A DNA stretch of 64,000 nucleotides from CALNZV01 sp942491115 (GTDB taxonomy: Bacteria; Desulfobacterota; Desulfobacteria; Desulfobacterales; UBA5852), in the NCBI GenBank assembly GCA_942491115.1, contig CALNZV010000008.1:248001-312000 (forward strand). The letters are read 5' to 3'. The notes below the pieces were generated by a model. The model saw only the letters and a list, made by a program, of their open reading frames with translations. It ran no database searches and was not told the origin of the DNA. The translations under genes and the position numbers were made by a program. Of the stretch, positions 32,471 to 41,520 are shown one piece after another (the first letter of the stretch is position 1; each line of letters begins with the position of its first letter).

Positions 32471-34737
32471 GTCCGTCCCCTCCCCCTCACCAGGGCGACT
32501 CCCGCAAGCCCCGCCACCGCGACCACCGTAATCTCTCCCAAGGTGTCCATCCCCCGGAAATCCACGAGGATCACGTTCACGATGTTCCGGCCATGGGCGA
32601 CCGCCAGACTCTTTGCCTCGTAAAAAGCGGTTACCGACCCATCCAAGGGTCCCTGGGTGACGGCCATGACGAGAACCGTCATGCAAAGGCCCACGGCACC
32701 GGCCACGAGGGCGTCAACGGCCCGACGCCCCGTGAAACGGATGTCTTCCCGGCGAAGTGTCGGCAGCCGCAGGAGCACCAGAGCCACGAACACCAGGCTC
32801 AGGGTTTCCACCAAGAGCTGGGTCAGGGCCACGTCGGGCCCACCGCTGACCAGGAAAAAAAGGGCCGCTCCGGCGCCGACGACCCCAAGTCCGCAGATGG
32901 CGAGAAGCCGTGAGGCGGTGGTGGATACCACGATGGTGGCCACCACAACGGCCAGTGCCACCATCAAATCGATAGCGTCCGCCCCTCCGGAAAAAGAGCG
33001 CGGCACTGTCAGGGGTTCGTACAGAAAGGCCAGCCCGGAAAACCCCAGAAACGTGGTGAAGATCACCAGCAGATAGACATAGAGCGACCCGTTCTGAATC
33101 CACCGGGTCTGGACGCGCGCGATTCCGGCAACACCGGCCATGACCCGGTCGTAAATCCAGTCCCAATTCACCGGGGTGAAACGTCCCAAACGCGCTACCA
33201 GGTTCCGGACCCAGGGCTCGGCCTTGAAAAGAACCGCCCCCAGGGACAGGGTGACGACACTCAGCAGAAGCGGGAGGTTTAAGCCGTGCCAGAGTTGGAG
33301 CTGAATATTCTCGGTCGTGAAGTGAAAAGCGGTCACGGCGGGGGCCACCAGCATGTCGCCCACCCATTCCGGAAAGATGCCGAACACCAGACCGGTGAGG
33401 CCCAGAATCACCGGCCCCCCCCACATGGCGGCCGGCGCTTCGTGGGCGGCATGGCGCACCTGGGGATCGCCCCCGGATCGCAAAAAGGGATTTACCGTCA
33501 GATAAGCCGCCACGGCGGTCATCATGGCATTGGAGAGTACCGCCGCTGTGGTGGCAAACCCCGGGAAGAGATCCTCGGTCAGGGCCCCCTTGTACATGAT
33601 TTCCTTTCCGATGAACCCCAAAAAGAGCGGAAAGCCGGCCATGGAGAGCCCCGCGGCAAACGCCCCCGCTCCGGTCACCGGCAGCCGGCGAAGGAGTCCC
33701 CCCAGCCGGTCAAGATCCCGGGTGCCCGTCTCGTGGTCGATGATGCCGACCACAAGAAAAAGAGACGACTTGTAGAGGGCATGGACCAGGAGAAAGGTAA
33801 CCGCAGCGGTAAGGGCGGGTGTCGTCCGTCCCCCTAAAAACATGGTGATGGTCCCAAGGGCCATGATGGTCGTGTAGGCCAGGGCCTTCTTCATGTCCTT
33901 TTGTCCCAGGGCAAGGACAGAGCCTAATAGCGCAGTCGTTCCTCCCACGATCACCAGTGTCGTCATCCACTCCACCGTGCCGCCAAAAACCGGGTGAAGC
34001 CTGGCCAGGAGATAGATTCCCGCCTTGACCATGGTGGCCGAATGGAGAAAGGCGCTGATGGGGGTCGGCGCACTCATGGCGTTGGGAAGCCAAAAGTGAA
34101 AGGGAAACTGGGCCGATTTCGTGAAGGCGGCCACGAACAAAGACCCCAACAGAATCGGATAGGCCGGGGCGGCCGGCCAGTCGATGCCGGCGGCAGTGAT
34201 CCGGCCGATGGAATAGGTGCCGGAGATGTCGCCGATCAACAATACGGCAATGAGAAGAAAAAGCCCCCCTGCCCCGGTTACCAGGAGGGCCTGCCGGGCG
34301 TTTCGCCGGGCCGTATCCGAATCGTGGTCGAAGCCGATCAGAAGAAAGGAGACCAGGGTGGTAATCTCCCAGAACACGAAGAGAGCGATCAGATCATCGG
34401 CCAGGACCAAGGCGATCATCGCCGCCATGAAGAGGTAAAACAGCAGGTAGAAGCGGTTCCGGCCCCGTCCGGCATCGAAGTAGAATGCGGCGTAGACGGA
34501 AATCAGAAAGCCCACGCCGGTAATGATCAGACAGAAAAGGAGGGAAAGACCGTCTAAAACGAAGGACAGACGGATATTCAAACTGGGCACCCAATCGACG
34601 GCAACGCGGACGGCTCCTCTGCGAAGGGTCTCGGGCAGAAGATAGACGACGGCGATAAAAGCGCTAAGGGGCAGCAGGGATGAGAGGAGCGCTGCACGTC
34701 GACCGAAGCGATTTGAAACGGGACCTTCAGGTTCCAA
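32467..34737 (-). CDS. mrpA: Mrp antiporter subunit MrpA
   Basis: A 756-residue membrane protein. The N-terminal two thirds are NuoL-like, with ALFVFWEITTLVSFLLIG, FPFHFWLPNAMSAPTP and KALAYTTIMALGTI. The C-terminal part adds the MrpB-like/DUF4040 helices (GGPDVALTQLLVETLSLVF). The start codon is TTG at 34737, supported by AGGAGG five bases upstream. That ribosome site directly abuts MITE A copy 2, so the promoter must lie in or beyond the MITE. First gene of mrpABCDEFG. Confidence 0.92.
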   Translation of the reverse strand: MEPEGPVSNRFGRRAALLSSLLPLSAFIAVVYLLPETLRRGAVRVAVDWVPSLNIRLSFVLDGLSLLFCLIITGVGFLISVYAAFYFDAGRGRNRFYLLFYLFMAAMIALVLADDLIALFVFWEITTLVSFLLIGFDHDSDTARRNARQALLVTGAGGLFLLIAVLLIGDISGTYSIGRITAAGIDWPAAPAYPILLGSLFVAAFTKSAQFPFHFWLPNAMSAPTPISAFLHSATMVKAGIYLLARLHPVFGGTVEWMTTLVIVGGTTALLGSVLALGQKDMKKALAYTTIMALGTITMFLGGRTTPALTAAVTFLLVHALYKSSLFLVVGIIDHETGTRDLDRLGGLLRRLPVTGAGAFAAGLSMAGFPLFLGFIGKEIMYKGALTEDLFPGFATTAAVLSNAMMTAVAAYLTVNPFLRSGGDPQVRHAAHEAPAAMWGGPVILGLTGLVFGIFPEWVGDMLVAPAVTAFHFTTENIQLQLWHGLNLPLLLSVVTLSLGAVLFKAEPWVRNLVARLGRFTPVNWDWIYDRVMAGVAGIARVQTRWIQNGSLYVYLLVIFTTFLGFSGLAFLYEPLTVPRSFSGGADAIDLMVALAVVVATIVVSTTASRLLAICGLGVVGAGAALFFLVSGGPDVALTQLLVETLSLVFVALVLLRLPTLRREDIRFTGRRAVDALVAGAVGLCMTVLVMAVTQGPLDGSVTAFYEAKSLAVAHGRNIVNVILVDFRGMDTLGEITVVAVAGLAGVALVRGRGRT

Positions 34738-34741
34738 AACG

Positions 34742-34748
34742 ACCTCCT
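34742..34748 (-). promoter_or_regulatory. Strong ribosome site for the TTG start of mrpA, touching a MITE
   Basis: On the minus strand AGGAGGT occupies 34748-34742, five bases before the TTG at 34737. Its first A is part of the TA target dinucleotide of the neighbouring MITE. This supports the TTG start over any downstream ATG. Confidence 0.8.
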
Positions 34749-34749
34749 A

Positions 34750-35007
34750 ACCCGGATATGTCACGTGTTGGCGGCGCTCATAGGCCAGGCATTCAAGGGT
34801 GTCGCCGACCGTTGGCACTGCAAGCCCTCGATAACGCGGCATATGGAAGCCTCCGACGCGCCCCCAGGGGGACTATTTTTGGGGGTTTCTGCCATTCCGC
34901 CGGGGGACAAACGGCTCCCGGGGCTCTGCTACCGAGACAGGCGCTAACCATAAAATATCATATATCATTTTGACATTTAAAAAATATTTTCGATGACATA
35001 TTCGGGC
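34750..35007 (-). mobile_element. MITE family A, copy 2 (258 bp)
   Basis: A reverse-oriented copy of the element at 13187-13444, with the same length. Its ends are ACCCGGATATGTCA and TGACATATTCGGGC, flanked on both sides by TA (34748-34749 and 35008-35009), consistent with a TA target duplication. It sits between the 3' end of the sugar phosphorylase gene and the mrpA ribosome site. Confidence 0.88.
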
Positions 35008-35160
35008 TAAGGGGCCAAGGGGTCTGACCAGTTGAACCGGATCGGTTTACGCTAAGACAGAGTGACTCGGCCTCGACACCGCCGGAATATGCCGGGAAAG
35101 ATAGTTCTGGGGATTGAAATGTCCATAAGAATTCGGCATCCGACGGGACCGCCCGGTCCG

Positions 35161-36849
35161 TCAGGCGTCGGTCAGCCAGACCGATTGATAAGGGCTTAGG
35201 ATCGGGGGAATCCTGTCCAGGCGTTTGCCGGAGATCAGTTCCCCCACGGGCCCGGTCATCCCGCACCCGTCGGCCGAGACCGGCACGGGATCGGCGGATA
35301 CGTTGGTCAAGGCCAGGATGGTCTGCCCGTCACCAAACCGCTTGATGGCAAACACCCTGGGGTCGAGATCGAATACCTCGAAGGGGGCATTGGGATGGAA
35401 GGCCTTCTGCCGTCGTCGGGTGTTGATCATGTGACGGTAGGGGAAGAACACCCGGGCCCGGAACGACGCCGGATCCTCCAATTCGGCAAGGACCCGATCG
35501 AGGTTCGGTTTCTCCCGGTTAATGGTGCGCGCCCGGCCGGTCTGTTCGACCCCGGCGGTCCAGTTGCGGGAGCCCATCAGGCTGTGGATATAGGTGCCCG
35601 GCACACCGGGCAGGGCGTATTGGATCGCCTGGGAGGCCAGAAACTTCTCCGCCCGATCCGATGACGGATGACCCAGGATGGCGTCGACATAGGTGGCGTT
35701 CAATTCATAGGGACTGTCGGATCCGTCGGGATGTCGCCTGGTGGAAACACTGCCACCCACGGTCTTGACGACCCTGACGAGTGCATCGATCTCCCCGGGG
35801 GGCAGAATCCCTTCGAGGGGCCGGACGCCGATGCCGTCGTGGGAGGCGGTAAAGTTGAAAAAGGTGGTGTCGGGAGACGGCAGCCAAAGCCCCCTCGCCC
35901 AGTCGGACAACACCGTCGCGTCCTGCCTGATGAAGGCGTGGAGCAGCAGGGGCGGAAGGGAGAAGTTGTAGACCATCTGGGCTTCGTTCCTCCCGTCGCC
36001 GAAATAGCTGATGTTTTCGGAATGGGGCACGTTGGTCTCGGTCAGGATCATGACATCGGGGGCCACCATGTCCAGAAGTGCCCTGAACAGCCGGACCATG
36101 TCGTGGGTCTGGGGAAGATGGATGCAGGGGGTGCCGATCTCCTTCCACAGATAGGCGATGGCATCGAGCCTGAGGATGGTCGCCCCCTGCCTGGCGTAGA
36201 AAAAAAGCACGTCGATCATCGTTTCCAAGACATCGAGACTTCTGAAATTAAAATCGATCTGATCGGCACTGAAGGTGGTCCAGAGATGGACGGTCTCGCC
36301 GCTTTGGGTTTCGAATCCGGTCAGAAGCGGCAGGGACCGGGGTCGCGTCACCAGGGACAGATCCACCGCCGGGTCGACCTCGATGGCAAAGGCCTCGAAT
36401 CCGGGCGTTCCGGCCAGATAGTGGCTGAACCACTGGCTTTTGGAGGAGAAATGATTGACGACATAGTCGAACATCAACCGGAAGTCGCTTCCGACGGCCC
36501 TCACGTCCTCCCAATTGCCAAGCTCGGGATCGATCTCACGAAAATCGATGACGGAGAATCCGTCGTCGGAGGAATAGGGAAAAAACGGCAGGAAGTGGAT
36601 GGTCGATATGGCTTCCCGGAGGTAGCGCCGGGCAAACCGGTGGAAGGTGGCAAGGGGCGGTTCCCCGGGCTTTCGGAAGGTATCCCCGTAGGTGATCAAC
36701 ACCACGTCGTCCTGGGAGAAAAAAGGGGGGGGGCCTGCCGGTCGCTCTCCGTAGGTGTCGATCAGGGGCAGGATACGGTTGAGGGCCGTTTCAGCGTCCC
36801 GACCGTAGATGCGTTCCAACAGATGCTTGACCCGTTCGATCCCGTCCAT
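35161..36849 (-). CDS. GH13_18 sugar phosphorylase (sucrose phosphorylase-like)
   Basis: A 562-residue cytoplasmic enzyme of the sucrose-phosphorylase group. Catalytic residues are visible: nucleophile Asp in ILRLDAIAYLWK, acid/base Glu in MILTETNVPH and stabiliser Asp in TASHDGIG. The front has FLPFFPYSSDDGFSVIDF, typical for GH13_18. Members phosphorolyse sucrose, glucosylglycerol or glucosylglycerate; the acceptor cannot be told from sequence. The ATG at 36849 follows GGAGGCAGGA, while a GTG four codons earlier is also in frame. It stands alone, between mrpA and an unknown helical gene. Confidence 0.88.
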   Translation of the reverse strand: MDGIERVKHLLERIYGRDAETALNRILPLIDTYGERPAGPPPFFSQDDVVLITYGDTFRKPGEPPLATFHRFARRYLREAISTIHFLPFFPYSSDDGFSVIDFREIDPELGNWEDVRAVGSDFRLMFDYVVNHFSSKSQWFSHYLAGTPGFEAFAIEVDPAVDLSLVTRPRSLPLLTGFETQSGETVHLWTTFSADQIDFNFRSLDVLETMIDVLFFYARQGATILRLDAIAYLWKEIGTPCIHLPQTHDMVRLFRALLDMVAPDVMILTETNVPHSENISYFGDGRNEAQMVYNFSLPPLLLHAFIRQDATVLSDWARGLWLPSPDTTFFNFTASHDGIGVRPLEGILPPGEIDALVRVVKTVGGSVSTRRHPDGSDSPYELNATYVDAILGHPSSDRAEKFLASQAIQYALPGVPGTYIHSLMGSRNWTAGVEQTGRARTINREKPNLDRVLAELEDPASFRARVFFPYRHMINTRRRQKAFHPNAPFEVFDLDPRVFAIKRFGDGQTILALTNVSADPVPVSADGCGMTGPVGELISGKRLDRIPPILSPYQSVWLTDA

Positions 36850-37035
36850 TCCTGCCTCCACGTCCCCTTGGGTTAGAAAAAAGCGGCTGTCCGGGGTTCA
36901 CCAGTCTCAAGAAAACCCATTGAAACGCGCTAAGGTCGTTTCGTGCTCACTGGCATGATCGAATCACGGCGACCGGCAGGGGGAAACCGCCCCCGACCGA
37001 TCCTCAAGTCCTTCCATCCTTTTCGACGATGCCGA

Positions 37036-38004
37036 TCATCCCTCCGCCTCTTTTTCGAGTTCATCCAGTTTGTCGGGCTCCGAAACCGCTATGTCCACAA
37101 GGCTCTTGGGGATGGAGCTCTGCTCGCACATGGTTCGGATTTCATTTTCCTTGTCGCTGAACTCCATGATCTCGCGAATGGACTCGATGTATTCGAGCAT
37201 CTCATCCGGCGGAATGGCTTCCAGAGACGGTCCTTCGGCCTCCGCTTTTTTCCGGGCGGCCGCCTCTTCTTCCAACCGTTGTTTTTCTTTCAGCTCCGCT
37301 TCCATTGCCTGTTTGACCCTATCGATCGCGCCCTGGTCGACGTTGGCCATCTCGATGATCAAGGGTTCGGCTACCTCATTGTCAAACAGGTGTTTCACCT
37401 TTTCGTCGTTGGACTTGCCCTCCACCGCCTCGAGCAACGCGGCGACGCGATTTCGCTCGGCACGTCTTTTTTCCATATCGGTATTCACCTGTTCCAACTT
37501 CTCTCCTGTAATGTCCAATGCGTTGGTGATCACTTCGGGATCAATCTGTTTCTCGATGAGAAATTCGATGCCCTCATCGCCGGGCATACCGCTTGCCTTT
37601 TTAGTGAGCAACTCGAGCCTGGTCTTCTCGACAATCCGTATGATTTCCGGTCGGCGTTCTGACCGATTGAGTTTCGGCCATGTCTTTCCGAGGTGGTTGA
37701 TGAGCGTATCCGTTGCGACATAAGGGTCGGCCACGTCCTCCAGAGTCAACGCCCCGATGGCGGCGTTTACATCCTTCATCAGGGGCCTTCCGACGGCGAG
37801 CATGTCATTCATTGCCCATCTCAATTGAAGCATATGGCCCCCGTGATGCGACACATTGTACCCCGCCCCATCAAGTTCACCCGCAATCCGTTGAATCGAC
37901 GCTTCCAGGTATTCCCCCGAAAGCCCCTGGGGATCGAGCTCAAGAAAAGTCTCCTCAATCAACATCCAGAGAGGCCTTTTTTTCGCTGTTTCACTTGTCG
38001 TCAT
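37036..38004 (-). CDS. Uncharacterised helical cytoplasmic protein
   Basis: This 322-residue protein is not recognised. It has no signal peptide or membrane segment. Residues about 150-260 are strongly helical and charged, with a short coiled stretch (KEKQRLEEEAAARKKAEAEG) near 245. The N-terminal half is predicted globular (RPLWMLIEETFLELDPQGL). The C-terminal end is acidic. It reads as a real gene: AAAAGGAGAGTGG-type ribosome site before the ATG and codon use like the neighbours. It is divergent from the selenoprotein gene. Confidence 0.7.
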   Translation of the reverse strand: MTTSETAKKRPLWMLIEETFLELDPQGLSGEYLEASIQRIAGELDGAGYNVSHHGGHMLQLRWAMNDMLAVGRPLMKDVNAAIGALTLEDVADPYVATDTLINHLGKTWPKLNRSERRPEIIRIVEKTRLELLTKKASGMPGDEGIEFLIEKQIDPEVITNALDITGEKLEQVNTDMEKRRAERNRVAALLEAVEGKSNDEKVKHLFDNEVAEPLIIEMANVDQGAIDRVKQAMEAELKEKQRLEEEAAARKKAEAEGPSLEAIPPDEMLEYIESIREIMEFSDKENEIRTMCEQSSIPKSLVDIAVSEPDKLDELEKEAEG

Positions 38005-38455
38005 TTTCCACTCTCCTTTTTATGATGGTTTCCGATGATGAATATACGGACCGTATCCCTCCGGGAGCATCGGGTCAAGTCCTCCGATGCGCTTCCGTTT
38101 CCCCTGACCATGATGGGGCAAGAGACCGCTGGCGGCTGTTCGATAACGACTCACGGCCTGGAGCAAACGCTCTCGAATAAACCTATTATTTGAGGCGGTG
38201 ATGCCGAATCCACCCGTATACAAATCCGCCTTTATGTGTTCTGCCTCAAATCAATGTATCGGAAAGGCATTGATTTTCCTGGCCAGCCACCTCATTATTG
38301 TTCAATAAATGAATTGATTTATAATGTGGTGGACGATGCCCCCCCAACAGCCGGAGGCCGTCCTGCGTACATGCTGTGCAAGCAGTCGAAATACTTGCGC
38401 GAACAGGGTTTCCGGGCCTTTCAAACCGCTACTTCCCCACCAAGGAAGACGACTC
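38005..38455. other. Divergent intergenic region with a long-armed inverted repeat
   Basis: ATTTGAGGC (38188-38196) and GCCTCAAAT (38243-38251) are perfect 9-bp inverted copies 46 bases apart. An inner GGCGG/CCGCC pair competes for folding. The region likely holds the promoters of both flanking genes. No coding region is supported. The part near 38195-38225 weakly resembles the left end of MITE family B. Confidence 0.3.
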
Positions 38456-40183
38456 ATGAAGAATCGCAAACCAACCCTTCTGACATTTGCCGCCCTTGCG
38501 TTGACGGTGGAGATCCTGTTTCTGACCAGCCGGTCGGTCTCACCAAAGGAAGCGACCTGGGCGGACGTCGTCGCCGAAGCGCAAAAAGGAGGCTATCAAC
38601 TTATCACCACCGACGACTTATGGGAACATTTCAGCAGGGATCGGGGCGGTCTGCTCTTAGTCGATACCCGGCAGGTATGGGAGTACCGAACCGGCCACAT
38701 ACAGGGGGCCGTCAATTTTCCCATGGAACCCACCTATCTGTCGCGGTGGCGGAAAAAGGCGGACCTGGAAAACCTATTGGGCGTCGATAAAGACCGACTC
38801 ATTGTCTTCTACTGAGCGGGATTGACATGAGTCCGAAGTGACTCGGCAGCTCGTGTAGCTGTGCAGCTTGGTTATAAAAATGTATTTCGCGATCCTTTGG
38901 GATATCCCGATTGGCAGGCAAAGAACCTCCCAGTGGGAACCACACCGGCAGGCCTTGCCGGCATGGAATCGGAGCCCGAAGCCCCCGGGGTTCTTCACGG
39001 CTGGGGCATGGTCTGGACCCTGTTGGGGATTTTTACCGGCGGTATGGTCCTCAACCTGACGCCCTGCATCTATCCCCTGATACCCGTCACCATCTCCTAC
39101 TTCGGTGGACGAAGCGGCAGGCGTCGGCTGATCGGCCACGGTTTGTTTTATATCGGCGGGTTGTCGATCACCAACTCGCTGCTGGGCGTTGTCGCTGCCC
39201 TGACAGGCGGGCTGATGGGCGCCATGCTTCAGAATCCATTGGTTCTTGCTTTTGTCGCAACCATATTGGTGCTCCTGGCCGCAAGCCTTTTCGGATTATG
39301 GGAGATACGGCTGCCCAGCGGCCTGATGCAGGCCGCAACAAAAAGCTATACCGGGTATCTGGGTTCTCTGTTTATGGGACTGACCGTGGGAATCGTCGCG
39401 GCGCCATGTATCGGTCCCTTCGTCTTAGGGTTGTTGACGTGGGTCGCAAGCATGGGAAGCCCGTGGCTCGGATTCCTGGTGTTTTTTACCCTGAGCCTCG
39501 GTTTGGGATTGCCCCTTTTCTTCCTGGCCGTTTTTTCGGGAAATTTGAGTAAGCTTCCCCGCTCGGGCGAATGGATGCTCTGGGTCAGGAAACTCATGGG
39601 CTGGGTTCTGGTAGGGATGGCCGTCTATTTTCTCAGACCGATTCTCCCGAAAATGGCCGGCGTTTTTTTGTCGGCCGCCATTGCTCTTGGCGCAGGGCTG
39701 CATCTGGGCTGGATCGACACCACCAAGGCCGGCTTTCGCGCCTTTGGATGGATAAAGACCGGGGTCGGAATCGCGGCCGTTGTCATGGCCACACTGACGG
39801 TCGGCCAATGGATGATTCAAGGACCCGGTGTGACCTGGAAAGCCTATTCGACTCAGCTGCTGAAAGACGCGCAAAAGGCAAACAAGCCGGTCATCATCGA
39901 TTTCTATGCGGACTGGTGCAGTCCGTGTCGAGCGCTTGACGAGGTCACCTTTCACGATAAGGACGTGGTCAAGCTGGCGACACAGGACTTTGTCATGATC
40001 AAAGTGGACCTGACACGGGAAGTAAAGCAGGTTGATGATCGGCTGTTGAAAGAATACCGTGTTAAGGGGGTTCCGACCGTTGTGTTTTTAGACCGCCAGG
40101 GTAATGAAATAAGCGCTCTGAGACTGGTGGATTTTATACCCGCTGAGCAGTTCTTGAGCCGAATGACCCAAGCCATAAAATAG
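38456..40183 (+). CDS. Selenoprotein: periplasmic rhodanese fused to DsbD-type thiol reductase, two in-frame UGA (Sec)
   Basis: If the UGA codons at 38813-38815 and 38828-38830 are read as selenocysteine, one 575-residue protein results. The ATG at 38456 follows AAGGAAG. An N-terminal anchor (about 8-26) precedes a rhodanese domain (about 40-155) with LLVDTRQVWEYRTGHIQGAV and the active loop FYUAGLTUVRSDSAAR (Sec120, Sec125), where family members have Cys in a CxGxxC pattern. Then comes a DsbD/CcdA-like membrane domain with Cys204 (NLTPCIYP) and Cys318 (AAPCIGPF), and a C-terminal thioredoxin-like domain with Cys488-Ser-Pro-Cys491. The order implies electrons flowing from cytosol through DsbD helices to a periplasmic selenium rhodanese. 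Standard annotation would split it into a truncated rhodanese (stop 38815) and a DsbD starting at 38861. Sec machinery genes are not in this window. Confidence 0.82.
38829..38844 (+). promoter_or_regulatory. SECIS-like hairpin for the first UGA
   Basis: GAGTC (38829-38833), loop CGAAGT, GACTC (38840-38844). The loop G at 38835 is 20 bases after the first UGA, inside the spacing known for bacterial SECIS elements (about 16-37), and G is in the first two loop positions. The second UGA (38828-38830) overlaps the base of this stem. Confidence 0.6.
38847..38861 (+). promoter_or_regulatory. SECIS-like hairpin for the second UGA
   Basis: CAGCT (38847-38851), loop CGTGT, AGCTG (38857-38861), with a possible extra G-U pair below. 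The loop G at 38853 is 23 bases after the second UGA. Size and position resemble the upper stem-loop of the E. coli fdhF SECIS. Confidence 0.6.
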
Positions 40184-40379
40184 CCTGCAGTTTGCCGAAA
40201 CTGACATGGGGTTGAGAAAATAAAGACCACTAAACCTCATATGGCTGGGGTCGCCCAAGAGTCAGCGTCTATGCGAAAGGTTCTCATAGTAAAATGCACC
40301 ATATTTAGTCAGCTAGCGGCCAAGCTCAATGGGACGAGCATAAGCGAACATCCACTCTCGCCCGAAGTTATGTGCTATA

Positions 40380-40883
40380 CTATATGAATGTATAAATCAT
40401 ATTTTCATAGATGTCGTTGGCATCAAACTTTTCCGATGCAATTTCGAGACCTATTCTCTCTTCAATCGTTAACCTTTGTTTCGTTTGGTCTCCAGTGTAC
40501 CATCCGATATGAAAATAGCAGTGCCCGGATTCCTTTGTAAATAGCCTCAAACAATGAAACAAAGACTCACTGAGACCCCCTCGAATTTTTGGTCTATTTA
40601 GGATTTGCGCCACCTCTCGATGAATCCTTTCCTCAGTCCACCCTCTCTTTTTGTACTTTGGCTTACAGAATTTCTTTTTTATCTTTTCGGCCTCTAAATC
40701 AGGATCGTAAGGCTCCGAATAGAATGCACATGAGCAATGTGTGTCAGTCACCCACAGCGTATCGAAATTTTCAGGAACCTCCCTTTTAAACCAAATGTTT
40801 TCATTCTTCTCTATAGAATACCCAACAAAGATTCTCTTTGCGGCCTCTTTATCTTCAACAGCGATAGAAATGAATCTGCACAT
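40380..40883 (-). CDS. Uncharacterised protein, accessory island
   Basis: A 167-residue soluble protein, not recognised. The frame is open to a GTG at 40904; the ATG at 40883 (MCRFISIAVED) is chosen, though neither has a clear ribosome site. It contains several Cys (HCSCAF, KKKFCKPKYKKRGW, HCYFHIGWYTG) that could bind metal. Codon use is more AT-rich than the core genes, which suggests transfer. Confidence 0.5.
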   Translation of the reverse strand: MCRFISIAVEDKEAAKRIFVGYSIEKNENIWFKREVPENFDTLWVTDTHCSCAFYSEPYDPDLEAEKIKKKFCKPKYKKRGWTEERIHREVAQILNRPKIRGGLSESLFHCLRLFTKESGHCYFHIGWYTGDQTKQRLTIEERIGLEIASEKFDANDIYENMIYTFI

Positions 40884-40935
40884 AACATATATCACTTGGC
40901 GCACAGCGCTGAGCCTAAGACGTTTCGGAAGTCTA

Positions 40936-41499
40936 TCAGCGGTCTGCTGAAGGATGGTGTTCGGCTTTTACTATCCGAACGACGTATTCAGCCTGAGGGT
41001 AATGTAGGCTTAAATGAAAAGAAAACATGCAATTCCATTTATGGCCATCAAAGTCTCCAAAGATCGGATGAGCTGACGTCTGAGTGCCGCGAAGTTTACC
41101 GAGCCTATTTACAGCCTCCAAATGCTTTTGCACCGATTCTTGAAAGACATTCAACTGTTCATTACCCGCAGACACTGACGGCATTACATCTCTTTTAGGA
41201 TTAATGTTCGCCGCACCGTGCAACGCTTCACCCCTGGCAAGTTGGCAGACTGTAGCAGTGATAGTCTTGTTAACAATAGTATTATGTTCCAGAATCATGT
41301 AAAAGGACCATCTGCGCATATCTTCATCCACTCCTCGCATAGGCGGTACTTCAACACACAGTCGGCCCATGTCATCGGAAACACCCTGAGCAAGCTCCGT
41401 GTATTTTTCTAACATCGCAGAGGCTTGTTTATGAGCGCGCCGACGACTCGTGAGCACGAACATTGACCGGATTGCTGTTTTTATGAATAGATTGCTCAT
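40936..41499 (-). CDS. DinB-like four-helix protein, putative
   Basis: A 187-residue protein. The layout RRWSFYMILEHNTIVNKTITATV, read around residues 63-85, then NPKRDV and HPIFGDFDGHKWNCMFSFHLSLHYPQ in pieces, resembles DinB/DUF1569 helical bundles with spaced His residues for metal. Function unknown; the assignment is tentative. The ribosome site (GGAAATATTC) is weak, and a 34-codon ORF with a strong site precedes it. Confidence 0.5.
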   Translation of the reverse strand: MSNLFIKTAIRSMFVLTSRRRAHKQASAMLEKYTELAQGVSDDMGRLCVEVPPMRGVDEDMRRWSFYMILEHNTIVNKTITATVCQLARGEALHGAANINPKRDVMPSVSAGNEQLNVFQESVQKHLEAVNRLGKLRGTQTSAHPIFGDFDGHKWNCMFSFHLSLHYPQAEYVVRIVKAEHHPSADR

Positions 41500-41520
41500 T
41501 TGAATATTTCCATAATGGTA

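Noticed and set aside
38195..38228. Partial similarity to the left end of MITE family B
   Set aside because: About 30 bases match loosely with no right end or target duplication. The evidence is too thin next to the 12744 relic.
38813..38815. Simple nonsense mutation splitting rhodanese and DsbD genes
   Set aside because: A second UGA five codons later, at the other active-site position, with hairpins at SECIS spacing and an intact frame on both sides, fits selenocysteine better than two chance stops.
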